Assembly: GCF_019145475.1 (NCBI RefSeq)
Contig: NZ_JAHTKI010000002.1
Coordinates: 1-64,000, forward strand
DNA from: Pseudomonas botevensis
GTDB taxonomy: Bacteria > Pseudomonadota > Gammaproteobacteria > Pseudomonadales > Pseudomonadaceae
Direction of reading: 5' to 3'
Length of the DNA stretch: 64,000 nt
Part shown: one piece after another, positions 17,346 to 25,209 of the stretch
Position numbering within the stretch: the first letter of the stretch is position 1
How the letters are laid out: each line of letters starts with the position of its first letter
Notes under the pieces: generated by a model
Databases searched by the model: none
What the model was told of the DNA's origin: nothing
The model's input: the letters and a program-made list of their open reading frames with translations, nothing else
Position numbers and translations under genes: made by a program

Positions 17346-17612
17346 ATGCGCAAGCTACTGCTGTTGTCCCTGATCGTCGCCAGCCCGCTGGCCATCGCCG
17401 GCCCGCAATGCACCACTGCCGAGCGTTCGCAATGGCAAGACCAGAAGGCCTTTCAGGAACAACTGAAAAGCCAGGGTTATGAAATCAGTAAATTCAAAGT
17501 CACCGATGGCAATTGCTACGAGATCTACGGCTTCGACAAGGACAAACGCAAGGTCGAGATCTATCACGACCCGGTCAGCGGTAAAGCAGTCAAGACCGAG
17601 ATCAAGGGCTGA
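17346..17612 (+). CDS. PepSY-domain periplasmic protein
   Basis: An 88-residue secreted protein. It has a signal peptide MRKLLLLSLIVASPLAIA cut before G-P-Q-C, then a single PepSY-like unit with L-K-S-Q-G-Y-E-I-S-K-F-K, G-N-C-Y-E-I-Y-G and V-E-I-Y-H-D-P-V-S-G-K. Two cysteines may pair. The gene overlaps the cytochrome b561 gene by one base (TGATG), so the products are made together. This pairing beside a QseBC-type system is a recurring arrangement and suggests a role in electron flow or in sensing at the inner membrane. Confidence 0.85.
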   Translation: MRKLLLLSLIVASPLAIAGPQCTTAERSQWQDQKAFQEQLKSQGYEISKFKVTDGNCYEIYGFDKDKRKVEIYHDPVSGKAVKTEIKG

Positions 17613-18157
17613 TGCCAGGCGAATCCCTGCGCCTGTGGGACCCCGTAGTGCGGCTGTTCCACCTGTCCATCGCCGGCGTCTTCGTTGGCAATTACTTCTT
17701 TAATGAAGCGGGCGACGACTGGCATGTCTGGCTGGGTTACTACGCCATGGGCTGGCTGCTGGTGCGGCTGGTGTGGGGATTCATCGGTCCGGCCAGCGCG
17801 CGCTGGTCGGACTTCTGGCCGACGCGCGCGAGACTGGCAGCCCATGTTCGGTCGCTGCTTGAGCGGCGTCCGGAGCACCGTCTCGGGCATTCGCCGATCG
17901 GTGCGCTGGTGATGATTCTCTTGCTGTTGGCGATGCTGACCGCCGGTCTGAGCGGCTGGGCCATGGAAGAAGTCGATGCCTTGTGGGGGGCCGACTGGCC
18001 GCTGCAAGTACACGAAACTGCTGCCGACGCCTTGCTGGTGATGGTCGCGATTCACATCGCGGCAGCGCTGTTCGAGAGTTTCCAGGTGCGCGACAACCTG
18101 CCGTTGTCGATGCTCACGGGACGCCGGCGGCGTTTACCGGACGATCCGCAGCGCTGA
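17612..18157 (+). CDS. cytochrome b561-type membrane protein
   Basis: A 181-residue inner-membrane protein with four hydrophobic segments. Candidate haem ligands are His in R-L-F-H-L-S, His in D-W-H-V-W-L-G-Y, and His residues in L-Q-V-H-E-T and V-A-I-H-I-A-A-A. This matches the b-type cytochrome fold of the cytochrome b561/hydrogenase b-subunit family. It would carry electrons through the membrane, probably with the PepSY protein as periplasmic partner. It is the second gene of the pair divergent from the two-component system. Confidence 0.88.
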   Translation: MPGESLRLWDPVVRLFHLSIAGVFVGNYFFNEAGDDWHVWLGYYAMGWLLVRLVWGFIGPASARWSDFWPTRARLAAHVRSLLERRPEHRLGHSPIGALVMILLLLAMLTAGLSGWAMEEVDALWGADWPLQVHETAADALLVMVAIHIAAALFESFQVRDNLPLSMLTGRRRRLPDDPQR

Positions 18158-18209
18158 CACGGAGGTTTTTTTTGATGCCTTTTCATCCTGAATCTGCCGT
18201 GAGCCTTTT

Positions 18210-19505
18210 ATGCGTGCGCTGTCCTTTCGCTTGAAATTCCTTATCGTGGCGCTTGCCGTCAGCCTGATTTTTTTCGCGGCGTGGCGCAGTCATCCCGCGC
18301 ATGTGCTGGCGCCTTTCGCCGACACTACTCCCGACGTGCCGGCACCGGTGGCCGTTGCCGAGCCGACCTACAGCAGTCGTTTCGTGTCATCCGAACTGGA
18401 TGATTTCGTTCATTCGTCATCGGTCACGGCGCTGCCCGGCGGCGACCTGATGGCTGTGTGGTTCGCCGGCTCGCGTGAAGGCGCCGCCGACGTGCAGATC
18501 CGCACCGCACGTTTCAACGCGAGGGCGGCCGAGTGGGGCGCCGAGCAAGTGCTGGCGACCCGCGAATCGACGATCGCCGGCACGGGGCGCTACATCCGCA
18601 AATTGGGCAATCCGGTGATTGCCCTGGCACCGGATCAGCGTCTGTGGATGTTCTATGTCTCGGTGTCCGTGGGCGGTTGGGCCACCAGCGCGATCAACGT
18701 GATGGTTTCCGATGACCTGGGGCGCAACTGGTCGGCGTCGCGTCAACTGGTCACGTCGCCGTTCTTCAATATCAGCACGCTGGTGCGCGCGGCGCCGGTG
18801 TTCCATGCCGATGGCTCGATTGGCCTGCCGGTGTATCACGAGTTCATGGGCAAGTTTGCCGAGTACCTGTATCTGAGCGCGGATGGCGAGGTGATCGACA
18901 AATTCCGCATCAGTCGGGGCAAGCATTCGTTGCAGCCGACCATCGTCCCGCTCGACGAGCGCCGCGCGGTGGCGATGCTGCGCTATGCCGGTGACACCCA
19001 TCATCGGGTCCTGGCCAGCCGCACCGACGACGCCGGCCAGACCTGGAGCGAACCGTATCCGCTGGAACCGTCCAACCCCAACTCGTCGCTGGCGGCGGTG
19101 GGCACCGCCGATGACGGTTTGCTGGTGGCGCTCAATGACCTGCGCGACGGGCGCTTCAAGCTCAGCCTGTACGGCACGGATGCCAGTCTCAACGACTGGC
19201 GCAGTGTGATCGAGCTTGATCAGTCACCGGACCCGCGCGGTCAACCATTCTCGCCTGAGGCCTACAAGGCAATTATCGGCGAAGGTTTTCGTGCATCCAG
19301 CGGCGCGCAACGTCTGCCGCTGGAACAGCGTTTCCTGAGCAATCTGGACTACCGGGTGTGCAAGCCCGAAGGCTGTGAGTTCGAGTACGAGTACCCGTAT
19401 TTCAGCCGTGGCAGCGATGGCCTTTATCACCTGGTTTATTCGTGGAACAACACCTTCATCAAACATGTCAGCTTCAACGATGCCTGGCTGGCGGAGCGCC
19501 TGTGA
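18210..19505 (+). CDS. BNR/Asp-box protein, sialidase-like fold
   Basis: A 431-residue protein with a single N-terminal membrane anchor (FLIVALAVSLIFFAAW) and a large periplasmic beta-propeller. Two Asp-boxes of the form S/T-x-D-x-G-x-x-W are visible: SDDLGRNW and TDDAGQTW. The F-A-G-S-R-E-G-A segment resembles the R-I-P-like first strand of sialidases, but a full arginine triad cannot be confirmed by eye. Sialidase activity is therefore not claimed. It may bind or cleave an envelope or extracellular glycan. It overlaps the next gene by one base. Confidence 0.75.
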   Translation: MRALSFRLKFLIVALAVSLIFFAAWRSHPAHVLAPFADTTPDVPAPVAVAEPTYSSRFVSSELDDFVHSSSVTALPGGDLMAVWFAGSREGAADVQIRTARFNARAAEWGAEQVLATRESTIAGTGRYIRKLGNPVIALAPDQRLWMFYVSVSVGGWATSAINVMVSDDLGRNWSASRQLVTSPFFNISTLVRAAPVFHADGSIGLPVYHEFMGKFAEYLYLSADGEVIDKFRISRGKHSLQPTIVPLDERRAVAMLRYAGDTHHRVLASRTDDAGQTWSEPYPLEPSNPNSSLAAVGTADDGLLVALNDLRDGRFKLSLYGTDASLNDWRSVIELDQSPDPRGQPFSPEAYKAIIGEGFRASSGAQRLPLEQRFLSNLDYRVCKPEGCEFEYEYPYFSRGSDGLYHLVYSWNNTFIKHVSFNDAWLAERL

Positions 19506-20116
19506 TGCTGTTTCTCTGGCAAGCCCATTTGACGTTCATCCTGCTCGGTTTTGTTCTGCTGGGCTCATTGCGTGCCACCCATGGCTGGCGTCCGTGGCTG
19601 TTACCCGTGCTGGCAGTGACAAGCTTTGTTCCACTCAACGGTCTGCCGCTGGCGGCGTATGTGCGCAGCTATACCGATGATCTGGCGATCACGACGCTGG
19701 TGTTTCTCGGTTGGGCCAGTCTGTCGCGTTTGGGTGTCGCACAGCCATTGCAGCGGCCTGCACGCCTTCAGGTGCTGCTCCTGTTTGCCGGTCTGGCGCT
19801 ATCGCTGTATCCGGCGACCTTGGGCCTGACCTATTTCGACCCTTACCGCTGGGGTTTCAATCCGCGCCCGATGATTGTCCTGACGGGGCTGGCGGCGCTG
19901 GTTCTGCTGTGGCTGCGCAATGGCTTGGCGGTGGCGATGCTGGCCCTCGCCACACTGGCGTTCGCCCTGCGCCTCAAGGCATCGGAAAACTATTGGGATT
20001 ACCTGATCGATCCGCTGCTGGCGGGGTACTGCCTGATCGCCGCAATCATGCTTGCCGCCAAAGCGCTGTGGCAGCGGCTGCGTCGCCCATCAACAGCGGC
20101 GACGCCTTCAATCTGA
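19505..20116 (+). CDS. polytopic membrane protein of unknown function
   Basis: A 203-residue, very hydrophobic protein with about six predicted membrane segments and short loops, ending in a basic R-L-R-R-P tail. The ATG is coupled to the Asp-box gene stop (TGATG), and the LtaS-like gene follows 22 bases later. No family is recognised. Its position between two envelope proteins suggests it supports the same envelope or glycan task. Confidence 0.75.
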   Translation: MLFLWQAHLTFILLGFVLLGSLRATHGWRPWLLPVLAVTSFVPLNGLPLAAYVRSYTDDLAITTLVFLGWASLSRLGVAQPLQRPARLQVLLLFAGLALSLYPATLGLTYFDPYRWGFNPRPMIVLTGLAALVLLWLRNGLAVAMLALATLAFALRLKASENYWDYLIDPLLAGYCLIAAIMLAAKALWQRLRRPSTAATPSI

Positions 20117-20138
20117 ACGAATGACATCGAGGTAAACG

Positions 20139-22172
20139 ATGGGGTGGTTGCAATCGCGTCGCCTACGCTACGGCGTGGGTGCGGCAGGCCTGTTGTTCGC
20201 GCTGCTGGCGCTGCTCAGGCTGGGGTTTGTGCTCGGGTTTTCCGGGATCGAAGCCGGACGGCTTTTTGCTGATCCGCAGTGGCTGGAAACGCTGGGCATC
20301 GGCCTGCGTTTCGACTTGCGTCTGGCAATCTTGCTGATGTTGCCATTGGCGCTGCTGGCCTGGCTGCCGCGCTGGAACCTCACCCGTGTGGCGCTGCTGC
20401 GCAAGGTGGCAAGGGCCTACTGGCTGCTGGTGTTGGGGCTGATCGGTCTGGTGTACGTCATCGATTTCGGCCATTACGCCTACCTCGGTGTGCGGATCAA
20501 TGCCACGGTGTTGCGCTATCTGGAGGATGCGCAGATCTCATGGCAAATGGTCTGGGAAACGTACCCGGTGCTGTGGATCGCTCTCGGCTGGCTGGCCGGC
20601 GTGATGCTGTGGTTCCTGGGGTTCTTGCGCCTGGAGCGGCTGACGCTGGCGCAGAAACCTCGGCAGATTCGCCGTGCTTCGCTGGCATTGGGCACGGGAG
20701 CAGCAATGGTCGCTGTGCTGCTGGCCCTTCTCGGACGGGTGGAAAACCTCAACCTGGAAAACCCGGTGCCCCTGCGCTGGAGCGATGCGTTCTTTTCCGG
20801 CAATGCGCAGGTCGCTGCGCTGGGGCTCAACCCGGTGCTGTTTTTCTACGACACCCTCAAGGCCGGACAAGCGCAGTTCGATGAAGCGCAGGTGAGGGAG
20901 CATTACCCGGTGGTATCGCGCTATCTGGGAGTGGATCAGCCTGACCCGCAGGCCTTGAACTTCGACCGTCAGCAAGGAGTGCAGCCCTATCGGGTTGCGG
21001 CCGGGCGGGCGCCGAACGTGATGTTTGTCATGCTCGAATCCCTTGGCGCCAGCGCCGTGGGCGCCTACGGCAATCCGCTGAATCCGACACCGAATCTTGA
21101 TCGCCTGGCGACCCAGAGCTGGTTCTTCAAGCACTTCTATGTGCCCGTCACCGGCACCGCGAAAACCGTGTGGGCGAGCATCACTGGCGTACCGGACGTG
21201 ACCCGCCAGGAAACCGCGACCCGCCATCCGCTGATCACCCGTCAGCACACGCTGATCAACGCCTTCAGCGATTATCAGAAGCTGTACATGATCGGTGGCA
21301 ATGCCGGGTGGGCCAATATCAATGCGTTGATCCAGCAAAGCATCGATGGGGTGCGCCTGTATCAGGAAAGCGACTGGCGTTCGCCGCTGGTGGATGTGTG
21401 GGGAATCTCCGATCTGGATCTGTTCAAGGAGGGCGACCGGATTCTGCGTGAGCTGCCGCAAGACCGACCCTTCTTCGCCTACGTACAAACCTCGGGCAAC
21501 CACCGACCGTTCACCATTCCCAGGGACAACGACGGTTTCGAAGTCAGCGCGCTGTCTCTCGAACAGGTACAGAGCGCCGGATCGCGCAGCGTCGAACAAT
21601 ACAACGCAGTGCGTCTGCTGGACTTCAACATCGGTCGGCTGATGGAGCTGGCCAAGGCTGGCGGTTATTACGACAACACGATCTTTGTGTTCTTCGGCGA
21701 TCACAACACGCGCATCAGCCGCATCCCGCACATGCCCCCGGCGTTCGAGCAACTGGGGCTGGAAAGCAACCATGTGCCGCTGCTGATTCACGCGCCAGGC
21801 CTGCTTGAACCCCGGGTGTTCGACGAGGCGACCGGGCTGGCTGATTTACTGCCGACGGTGGCCGGCATCGCGGGTATCCCGTTCAGCAACGGCGCGATGG
21901 GACGTGACATTCAGCAACCGTCTGCTGAGGGTGAACGGGTGGTGCCGCTGGTGCTGCGCGAAGGCACCTTCCCGGTGATCGGCGGAGTGACCCGCGATTA
22001 CCTGCTGCAAATGCAGCACGACGGCAGCGCGCCGACCTTGCATGATTTGAAGTCGAACACGCCGCTGGAAAACGTCGCCGGGCAGCACCCCGAGGAGTTT
22101 CGGCGCCTGACCGAACTCACCCGAGGCCTGCACGAAAGCGCACGGCTGATGCTCTACCGCAACGTGCGCTGA
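20139..22172 (+). CDS. LtaS-like phosphoglycerol/phosphoethanolamine transferase
   Basis: A 677-residue inner-membrane enzyme of the LTA synthase/sulfatase superfamily. Four to five membrane segments lie within residues 10-200. The periplasmic alkaline-phosphatase-type domain starts at about 290 with metal ligand Glu300 (FVMLES), nucleophile Thr343 in GTAKTVWA, and the late metal motif FFGDHN. Gram-negative cells lack lipoteichoic acid, so the likely job is transfer of a phosphoglycerol or phosphoethanolamine group to a periplasmic glucan, a glycolipid or LPS. The Asp-box protein and the small membrane protein upstream probably work with it. It ends 6 bases before the convergent radical SAM gene. 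Confidence 0.85.
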   Translation: MGWLQSRRLRYGVGAAGLLFALLALLRLGFVLGFSGIEAGRLFADPQWLETLGIGLRFDLRLAILLMLPLALLAWLPRWNLTRVALLRKVARAYWLLVLGLIGLVYVIDFGHYAYLGVRINATVLRYLEDAQISWQMVWETYPVLWIALGWLAGVMLWFLGFLRLERLTLAQKPRQIRRASLALGTGAAMVAVLLALLGRVENLNLENPVPLRWSDAFFSGNAQVAALGLNPVLFFYDTLKAGQAQFDEAQVREHYPVVSRYLGVDQPDPQALNFDRQQGVQPYRVAAGRAPNVMFVMLESLGASAVGAYGNPLNPTPNLDRLATQSWFFKHFYVPVTGTAKTVWASITGVPDVTRQETATRHPLITRQHTLINAFSDYQKLYMIGGNAGWANINALIQQSIDGVRLYQESDWRSPLVDVWGISDLDLFKEGDRILRELPQDRPFFAYVQTSGNHRPFTIPRDNDGFEVSALSLEQVQSAGSRSVEQYNAVRLLDFNIGRLMELAKAGGYYDNTIFVFFGDHNTRISRIPHMPPAFEQLGLESNHVPLLIHAPGLLEPRVFDEATGLADLLPTVAGIAGIPFSNGAMGRDIQQPSAEGERVVPLVLREGTFPVIGGVTRDYLLQMQHDGSAPTLHDLKSNTPLENVAGQHPEEFRRLTELTRGLHESARLMLYRNVR

Positions 22173-22178
22173 GCGGCA

Positions 22179-23642
22179 TCAACTCAAGGTACTGGGCGCC
22201 ACTCCCAGCAGACGCGTCAGGTTGTTCATGATCGCTTGCTGGCGCATCCGGTCGGCCTGGTATTCGGCTTCGGCGGCGGCGACATCGGCGGCGCAGTGCG
22301 GGCAGGTCGACTCGTGGGGGTGGATGTACTGGCGACAGCCGCGACACAGGCTCAGGCGTTGCGGGATGCGGCCCTCGTCCGGTGATTTCTGGCCCTGATT
22401 GATCCACGCCAGTTTGATCACCTGGCCGCTGTCGCTGACGCTGGCGACCTGTTCGCCGGTGTCGATGCGTTCGGTGATCAGGTCGAAGCGGCCGACGGCG
22501 AAGGATTTCTGCGCGGCGTCTTCAAGCTTGACGATGCGTTCGCGCAGTCCGCGTTTTTCCAGTTCCAGGGTGCGGTAATGGCAGTAGGGGTTGTTGCCGG
22601 GTTTGCCCAGAAGCGAGTGTGACGTCCAGGTGCAACCACCCCGGCAGACGTCGTTGTAATAGCAGGTGCGGCAATAACCCCACAGGTCATCGACCGAGCG
22701 CAGACGGCCGAAGTGGATGCCTTCGCTGTAGTGCCAGATGTCGTGCAGGCTCATGTTGCGTACGTTGCCGCCGGAGAAACCGACGGTGGCCAGCGACGGA
22801 CAGCCTTTCACCGTGCCGTCCGCTTCCAGCGCCAGCACGGTCTGGCCGGCCGCGCAGCCGCTCCAGTGAATGCGCTCGTCGCCGAAACCGCGCCACAGGT
22901 GTTCGTAAGGGCCGTAGTAACCGATGTTGTTGCCGACGTTCATCAGCAGGCCACGGTCCAGGCCTTCGCGATACAGCCGCGCGAGCAGCGGCATCACGTC
23001 GAGCAATTGATAAGGCTGCAACAGCAGCTCCGGGTGATCGACCGCGTTGCCCATCGCCACGGTGAGCTGGATCTGCCAGTGGGTGGCGCCGAGTTCGATG
23101 ATGGTGTCCATCAACTCCGGCAGGTCGGGCAGGGTGGCCGCACCAATCTGCGTGTTGACGCTGACCGCGAGTCCCGCAGCCTTGGCGCGGCGCAGGGTGT
23201 CCACGGCCTTGTCGAATGAGCCGGGTACATTGCGCACTGCGTCGTGCAAGGGCGCGAGTCCGTCGAGGGAAATGCCCACGCCGTTGAGGCCGGCGTCCAC
23301 CGCTGCCTGCATCTTCGCCGGGGTCAGGTTGCGCCCGCCGGTCTGGATGGCGCAGTACATGCCGTGGTCGTGAATGGCGCGAATCAGTTGCGTCCAGTCC
23401 TTGCGCAGATAGGCCTCGCCGCCGATCAGGGTGATCTCGCGGGTGCCGAGGGCGGCCAGGGAGTCGATGACGTCCAGGCATTCGCGGGTATTGAGCTCGT
23501 CGGGGCGCCGATGCCCGGCGCGGGAGCCGCAATGCAGGCACTTGAGGTCGCAGGCCAGGGTGATCTCCCAGACCACGTGTACCGGCACGTAGCGTTTGAG
23601 ATCGGTTTCGCTGAGGTAGCGGGCAGGGCGGTTGTCTGTCAT
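22179..23642 (-). CDS. radical SAM/SPASM maturase of a G(D/N)L peptide system
   Basis: A 487-residue radical SAM enzyme. The [4Fe-4S]/SAM motif C-x3-C-x2-C is CDLKCLHC (Cys31, 35, 38), followed by GGEAYLR. The middle carries a SPASM-type region with Cys in G-C-P-S-L-A-T and in YCRTCYYNDVCRGGCTW, which binds extra Fe-S clusters used in peptide modification. The C-terminus adds a C-x2-C...C-x2-C ribbon (Cys433, 436, 447, 450). AAGGA precedes the ATG at 23642. It is the last gene of a four-gene minus-strand run behind three proteins with a shared G(D/N)L module. I recall an NCBI family name for a 'GDL motif peptide-associated' SPASM maturase, and this protein fits that description. The chemistry is unknown. 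Confidence 0.85.
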   Translation of the reverse strand: MTDNRPARYLSETDLKRYVPVHVVWEITLACDLKCLHCGSRAGHRRPDELNTRECLDVIDSLAALGTREITLIGGEAYLRKDWTQLIRAIHDHGMYCAIQTGGRNLTPAKMQAAVDAGLNGVGISLDGLAPLHDAVRNVPGSFDKAVDTLRRAKAAGLAVSVNTQIGAATLPDLPELMDTIIELGATHWQIQLTVAMGNAVDHPELLLQPYQLLDVMPLLARLYREGLDRGLLMNVGNNIGYYGPYEHLWRGFGDERIHWSGCAAGQTVLALEADGTVKGCPSLATVGFSGGNVRNMSLHDIWHYSEGIHFGRLRSVDDLWGYCRTCYYNDVCRGGCTWTSHSLLGKPGNNPYCHYRTLELEKRGLRERIVKLEDAAQKSFAVGRFDLITERIDTGEQVASVSDSGQVIKLAWINQGQKSPDEGRIPQRLSLCRGCRQYIHPHESTCPHCAADVAAAEAEYQADRMRQQAIMNNLTRLLGVAPSTLS

Positions 23643-23701
23643 GGGAATCCTTTTGCACAGGCCTGTGCACGGCACGAATGGACTGACCTCGGGGGTGCTG
23701 G

Positions 23702-23739
23702 AACACCGGGCGCGACCCCTTTCGGCGGCGCCCGGTGTT
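23702..23739 (-). promoter_or_regulatory. strong hairpin between substrate genes and the maturase gene
   Basis: AACACCGGGCGC and GCGCCCGGTGTT form a 12-bp perfect stem with a 14-base loop in the 102-base gap between the last G(D/N)L gene and the radical SAM gene. No T-run follows on the minus strand. It could stabilise the upstream mRNA or reduce read-through, so that substrate is made in excess over enzyme. Confidence 0.6.
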
Positions 23740-23744
23740 GTCGC

Positions 23745-24317
23745 TTAGCGCGCTTCCAGTCGCGCGATTTCCGCGTTCAGCTGACCGAGCGCAGTGCGCA
23801 AGGCGTCGTGGTGAGCCAGTTGCTGTTCGCCCTGTTGCACGGCGACCTTGATCTGCGCCAGATCACCGCTTTCCCGGGCCGTCTGCACGGCCACCGCATA
23901 CAGCGGCACAGCGTGATGGGGCGGCGGCTCGACGGTCGATGCCTGATGCACCGCCACGTGTCTGACCTGGTGCCACTGACCGCCTTCGTTGTAGCGGTAA
24001 TCGACAAACCCGCTGGTCCAGTTGTCGAGGATGCCCTTGAGGCCGAAAGTCTGGGCGATCTGGCTCAGCGGACCGCTCGGGCTGCCGGCGAGGGTGAGGA
24101 TGATGTGACTCTCGACCGACGGGGTCAGTTTGGCCTCGGAATAGTCGCCCCAGACGCGGGCATGGAAATTGAGCGGCGGCCAGGTGCTTTGAAAGATGCT
24201 GGCAACGCCGCTGACTTTTTTGCTGACGGTGTTGACCAGCAGGTCGAGGGTCAGAACCGGTGCGCCGAGCAGTGAATTGCTGGCGATGAGGCGGGTGTGG
24301 AAAAGTCCGATCGACAT
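23745..24317 (-). CDS. DUF1842/DUF1843-like protein with C-terminal GDL module
   Basis: A 190-residue protein without signal peptide. The N-terminal part (about 1-135) is a beta-rich domain with G-L-F, L-D-L-L-V-N-T, P-P-L and VWGDY, the same pattern as the neighbour at 24359. The C-terminal module reads PLYAVAVQTARESGDL (GDL at 151-153) and then a 37-residue charged helix ending E-I-A-R-L-E-A-R. AAGGGAG precedes the ATG. It probably is a substrate or partner of the radical SAM enzyme encoded downstream. The domain names are from memory. Confidence 0.8.
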   Translation of the reverse strand: MSIGLFHTRLIASNSLLGAPVLTLDLLVNTVSKKVSGVASIFQSTWPPLNFHARVWGDYSEAKLTPSVESHIILTLAGSPSGPLSQIAQTFGLKGILDNWTSGFVDYRYNEGGQWHQVRHVAVHQASTVEPPPHHAVPLYAVAVQTARESGDLAQIKVAVQQGEQQLAHHDALRTALGQLNAEIARLEAR

Positions 24318-24358
24318 GATGTTACTCCCTTGAATGATTGGCGGATTCAGTGGCCGGA

Positions 24359-24991
24359 TCAGCGTGCTTGCAGCTTGCTGATTTCGCCCTTCGCGGCTTT
24401 TACTGCCTCCTGCAGTTCGGGCTGCTGATCCAGTTGCTGTTGGGCCAGCTTCGCCAGGCTCTTCATCTGGGCCAGGTCACCGCTGCTGATTGCGCTCTGG
24501 ATCGGCGCGGCGTACAGCGGCAGGATCGGCGGGTTCGGGAGAATGACCGGGCCGGGATTGAAGGGTTGAAAGACGTGCGACGGAACCTCGACCAGATGCG
24601 CGGGCACGTTGTTCACCTCATGCCAGCGCTGGCCATCGAAGTATTCATAGTTGGCCACGCCTTCGCGCCAGTCTTCGCCGACCACCAGATGGATCTTGAA
24701 ATTCACGATGGAGTTGGAGCCGGGGCCGCCGTGGTTACCCTGGGCGGTGATCAGGATCTTGCTGACGGCGGGTTTCATGACCGTCATGTAGGTGTATTCG
24801 CCCCAGACGTCCGAGTCGATGTCGAGCGGCGGGTTGGTCGCCTGGGTGATGGCGGCGGTGCCGGTGACATGCTTGTCTGGCGTGGAAACCAGCAGGCTGA
24901 GTGAAAGGCTTTGCGCACCCGGCAGGCCCGTGCCGATCCGGTAACTCACAGGAAACAAGCCGACGTTTTGTTGCTGAACAGAACCAGACAT
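24359..24991 (-). CDS. DUF1842/DUF1843-like protein with C-terminal GDL module
   Basis: A 210-residue paralogue of the preceding entry. The N-terminal beta domain has V-G-L-F-P-V, L-S-L-L-V-S-T, T-N-P-P-L-D and VWGEY. A proline-rich linker (F-N-P-G-P-V-I-L-P-N-P-P-I-L) leads to LPLYAAPIQSAISSGDL (GDL at 171-173), followed again by exactly 37 residues ending in S-K-L-Q-A-R. ATG 24991 is favoured because GGAGG lies eight bases upstream; an upstream ATG at 25006 would place that site inside the gene. The linker may expose the C-terminal module to the maturase. Confidence 0.82.
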   Translation of the reverse strand: MSGSVQQQNVGLFPVSYRIGTGLPGAQSLSLSLLVSTPDKHVTGTAAITQATNPPLDIDSDVWGEYTYMTVMKPAVSKILITAQGNHGGPGSNSIVNFKIHLVVGEDWREGVANYEYFDGQRWHEVNNVPAHLVEVPSHVFQPFNPGPVILPNPPILPLYAAPIQSAISSGDLAQMKSLAKLAQQQLDQQPELQEAVKAAKGEISKLQAR

Positions 24992-25023
24992 GTTGATTGC
25001 CTCCATTGCAGTGGGTAATGGCC

Positions 25024-25209
25024 CTAGGGTTTTTCCAGACGGGAAACTTCCCTGGCCAGTTTTTCGTACGCGGTTTTCAGCTCTTTCGCTTCCGGCTTCG
25101 TCGAATCGCGCTGCTTCAACAAAGTCTTCATCTGCTGCAGGTTGCCTCCAGTGATCGCGTCCTGGATGGCCACCCCGTAAGGGGGCATGTTGTGATTTGC
25201 ACCGGTCAT
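25024..25209 (-). CDS. stand-alone DUF1843-like peptide with GNL motif
   Basis: A 61-residue protein that consists almost only of the C-terminal module of the two neighbours: PPYGVAIQDAITGGNL (GNL at 22-24), then exactly 37 residues ending R-L-E-K-P. Asp of GDL is replaced by Asn. The ATG at 25209 has GAGGA about ten bases upstream, and it begins shortly before the conserved module. A longer frame exists upstream but has no support. It is the first gene of the run and the smallest candidate substrate. Confidence 0.75.
   Translation of the reverse strand: MTGANHNMPPYGVAIQDAITGGNLQQMKTLLKQRDSTKPEAKELKTAYEKLAREVSRLEKP

Noticed and set aside
18210..19505. Call of a true sialidase
   Set aside because: Two Asp-boxes support the propeller fold, but the arginine triad and other catalytic residues could not be confirmed by eye.
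20139..22172. Call of lipoteichoic acid synthase proper
   Set aside because: The organism appears Gram-negative and has no lipoteichoic acid. Only the enzyme superfamily and a transferase role are supported.
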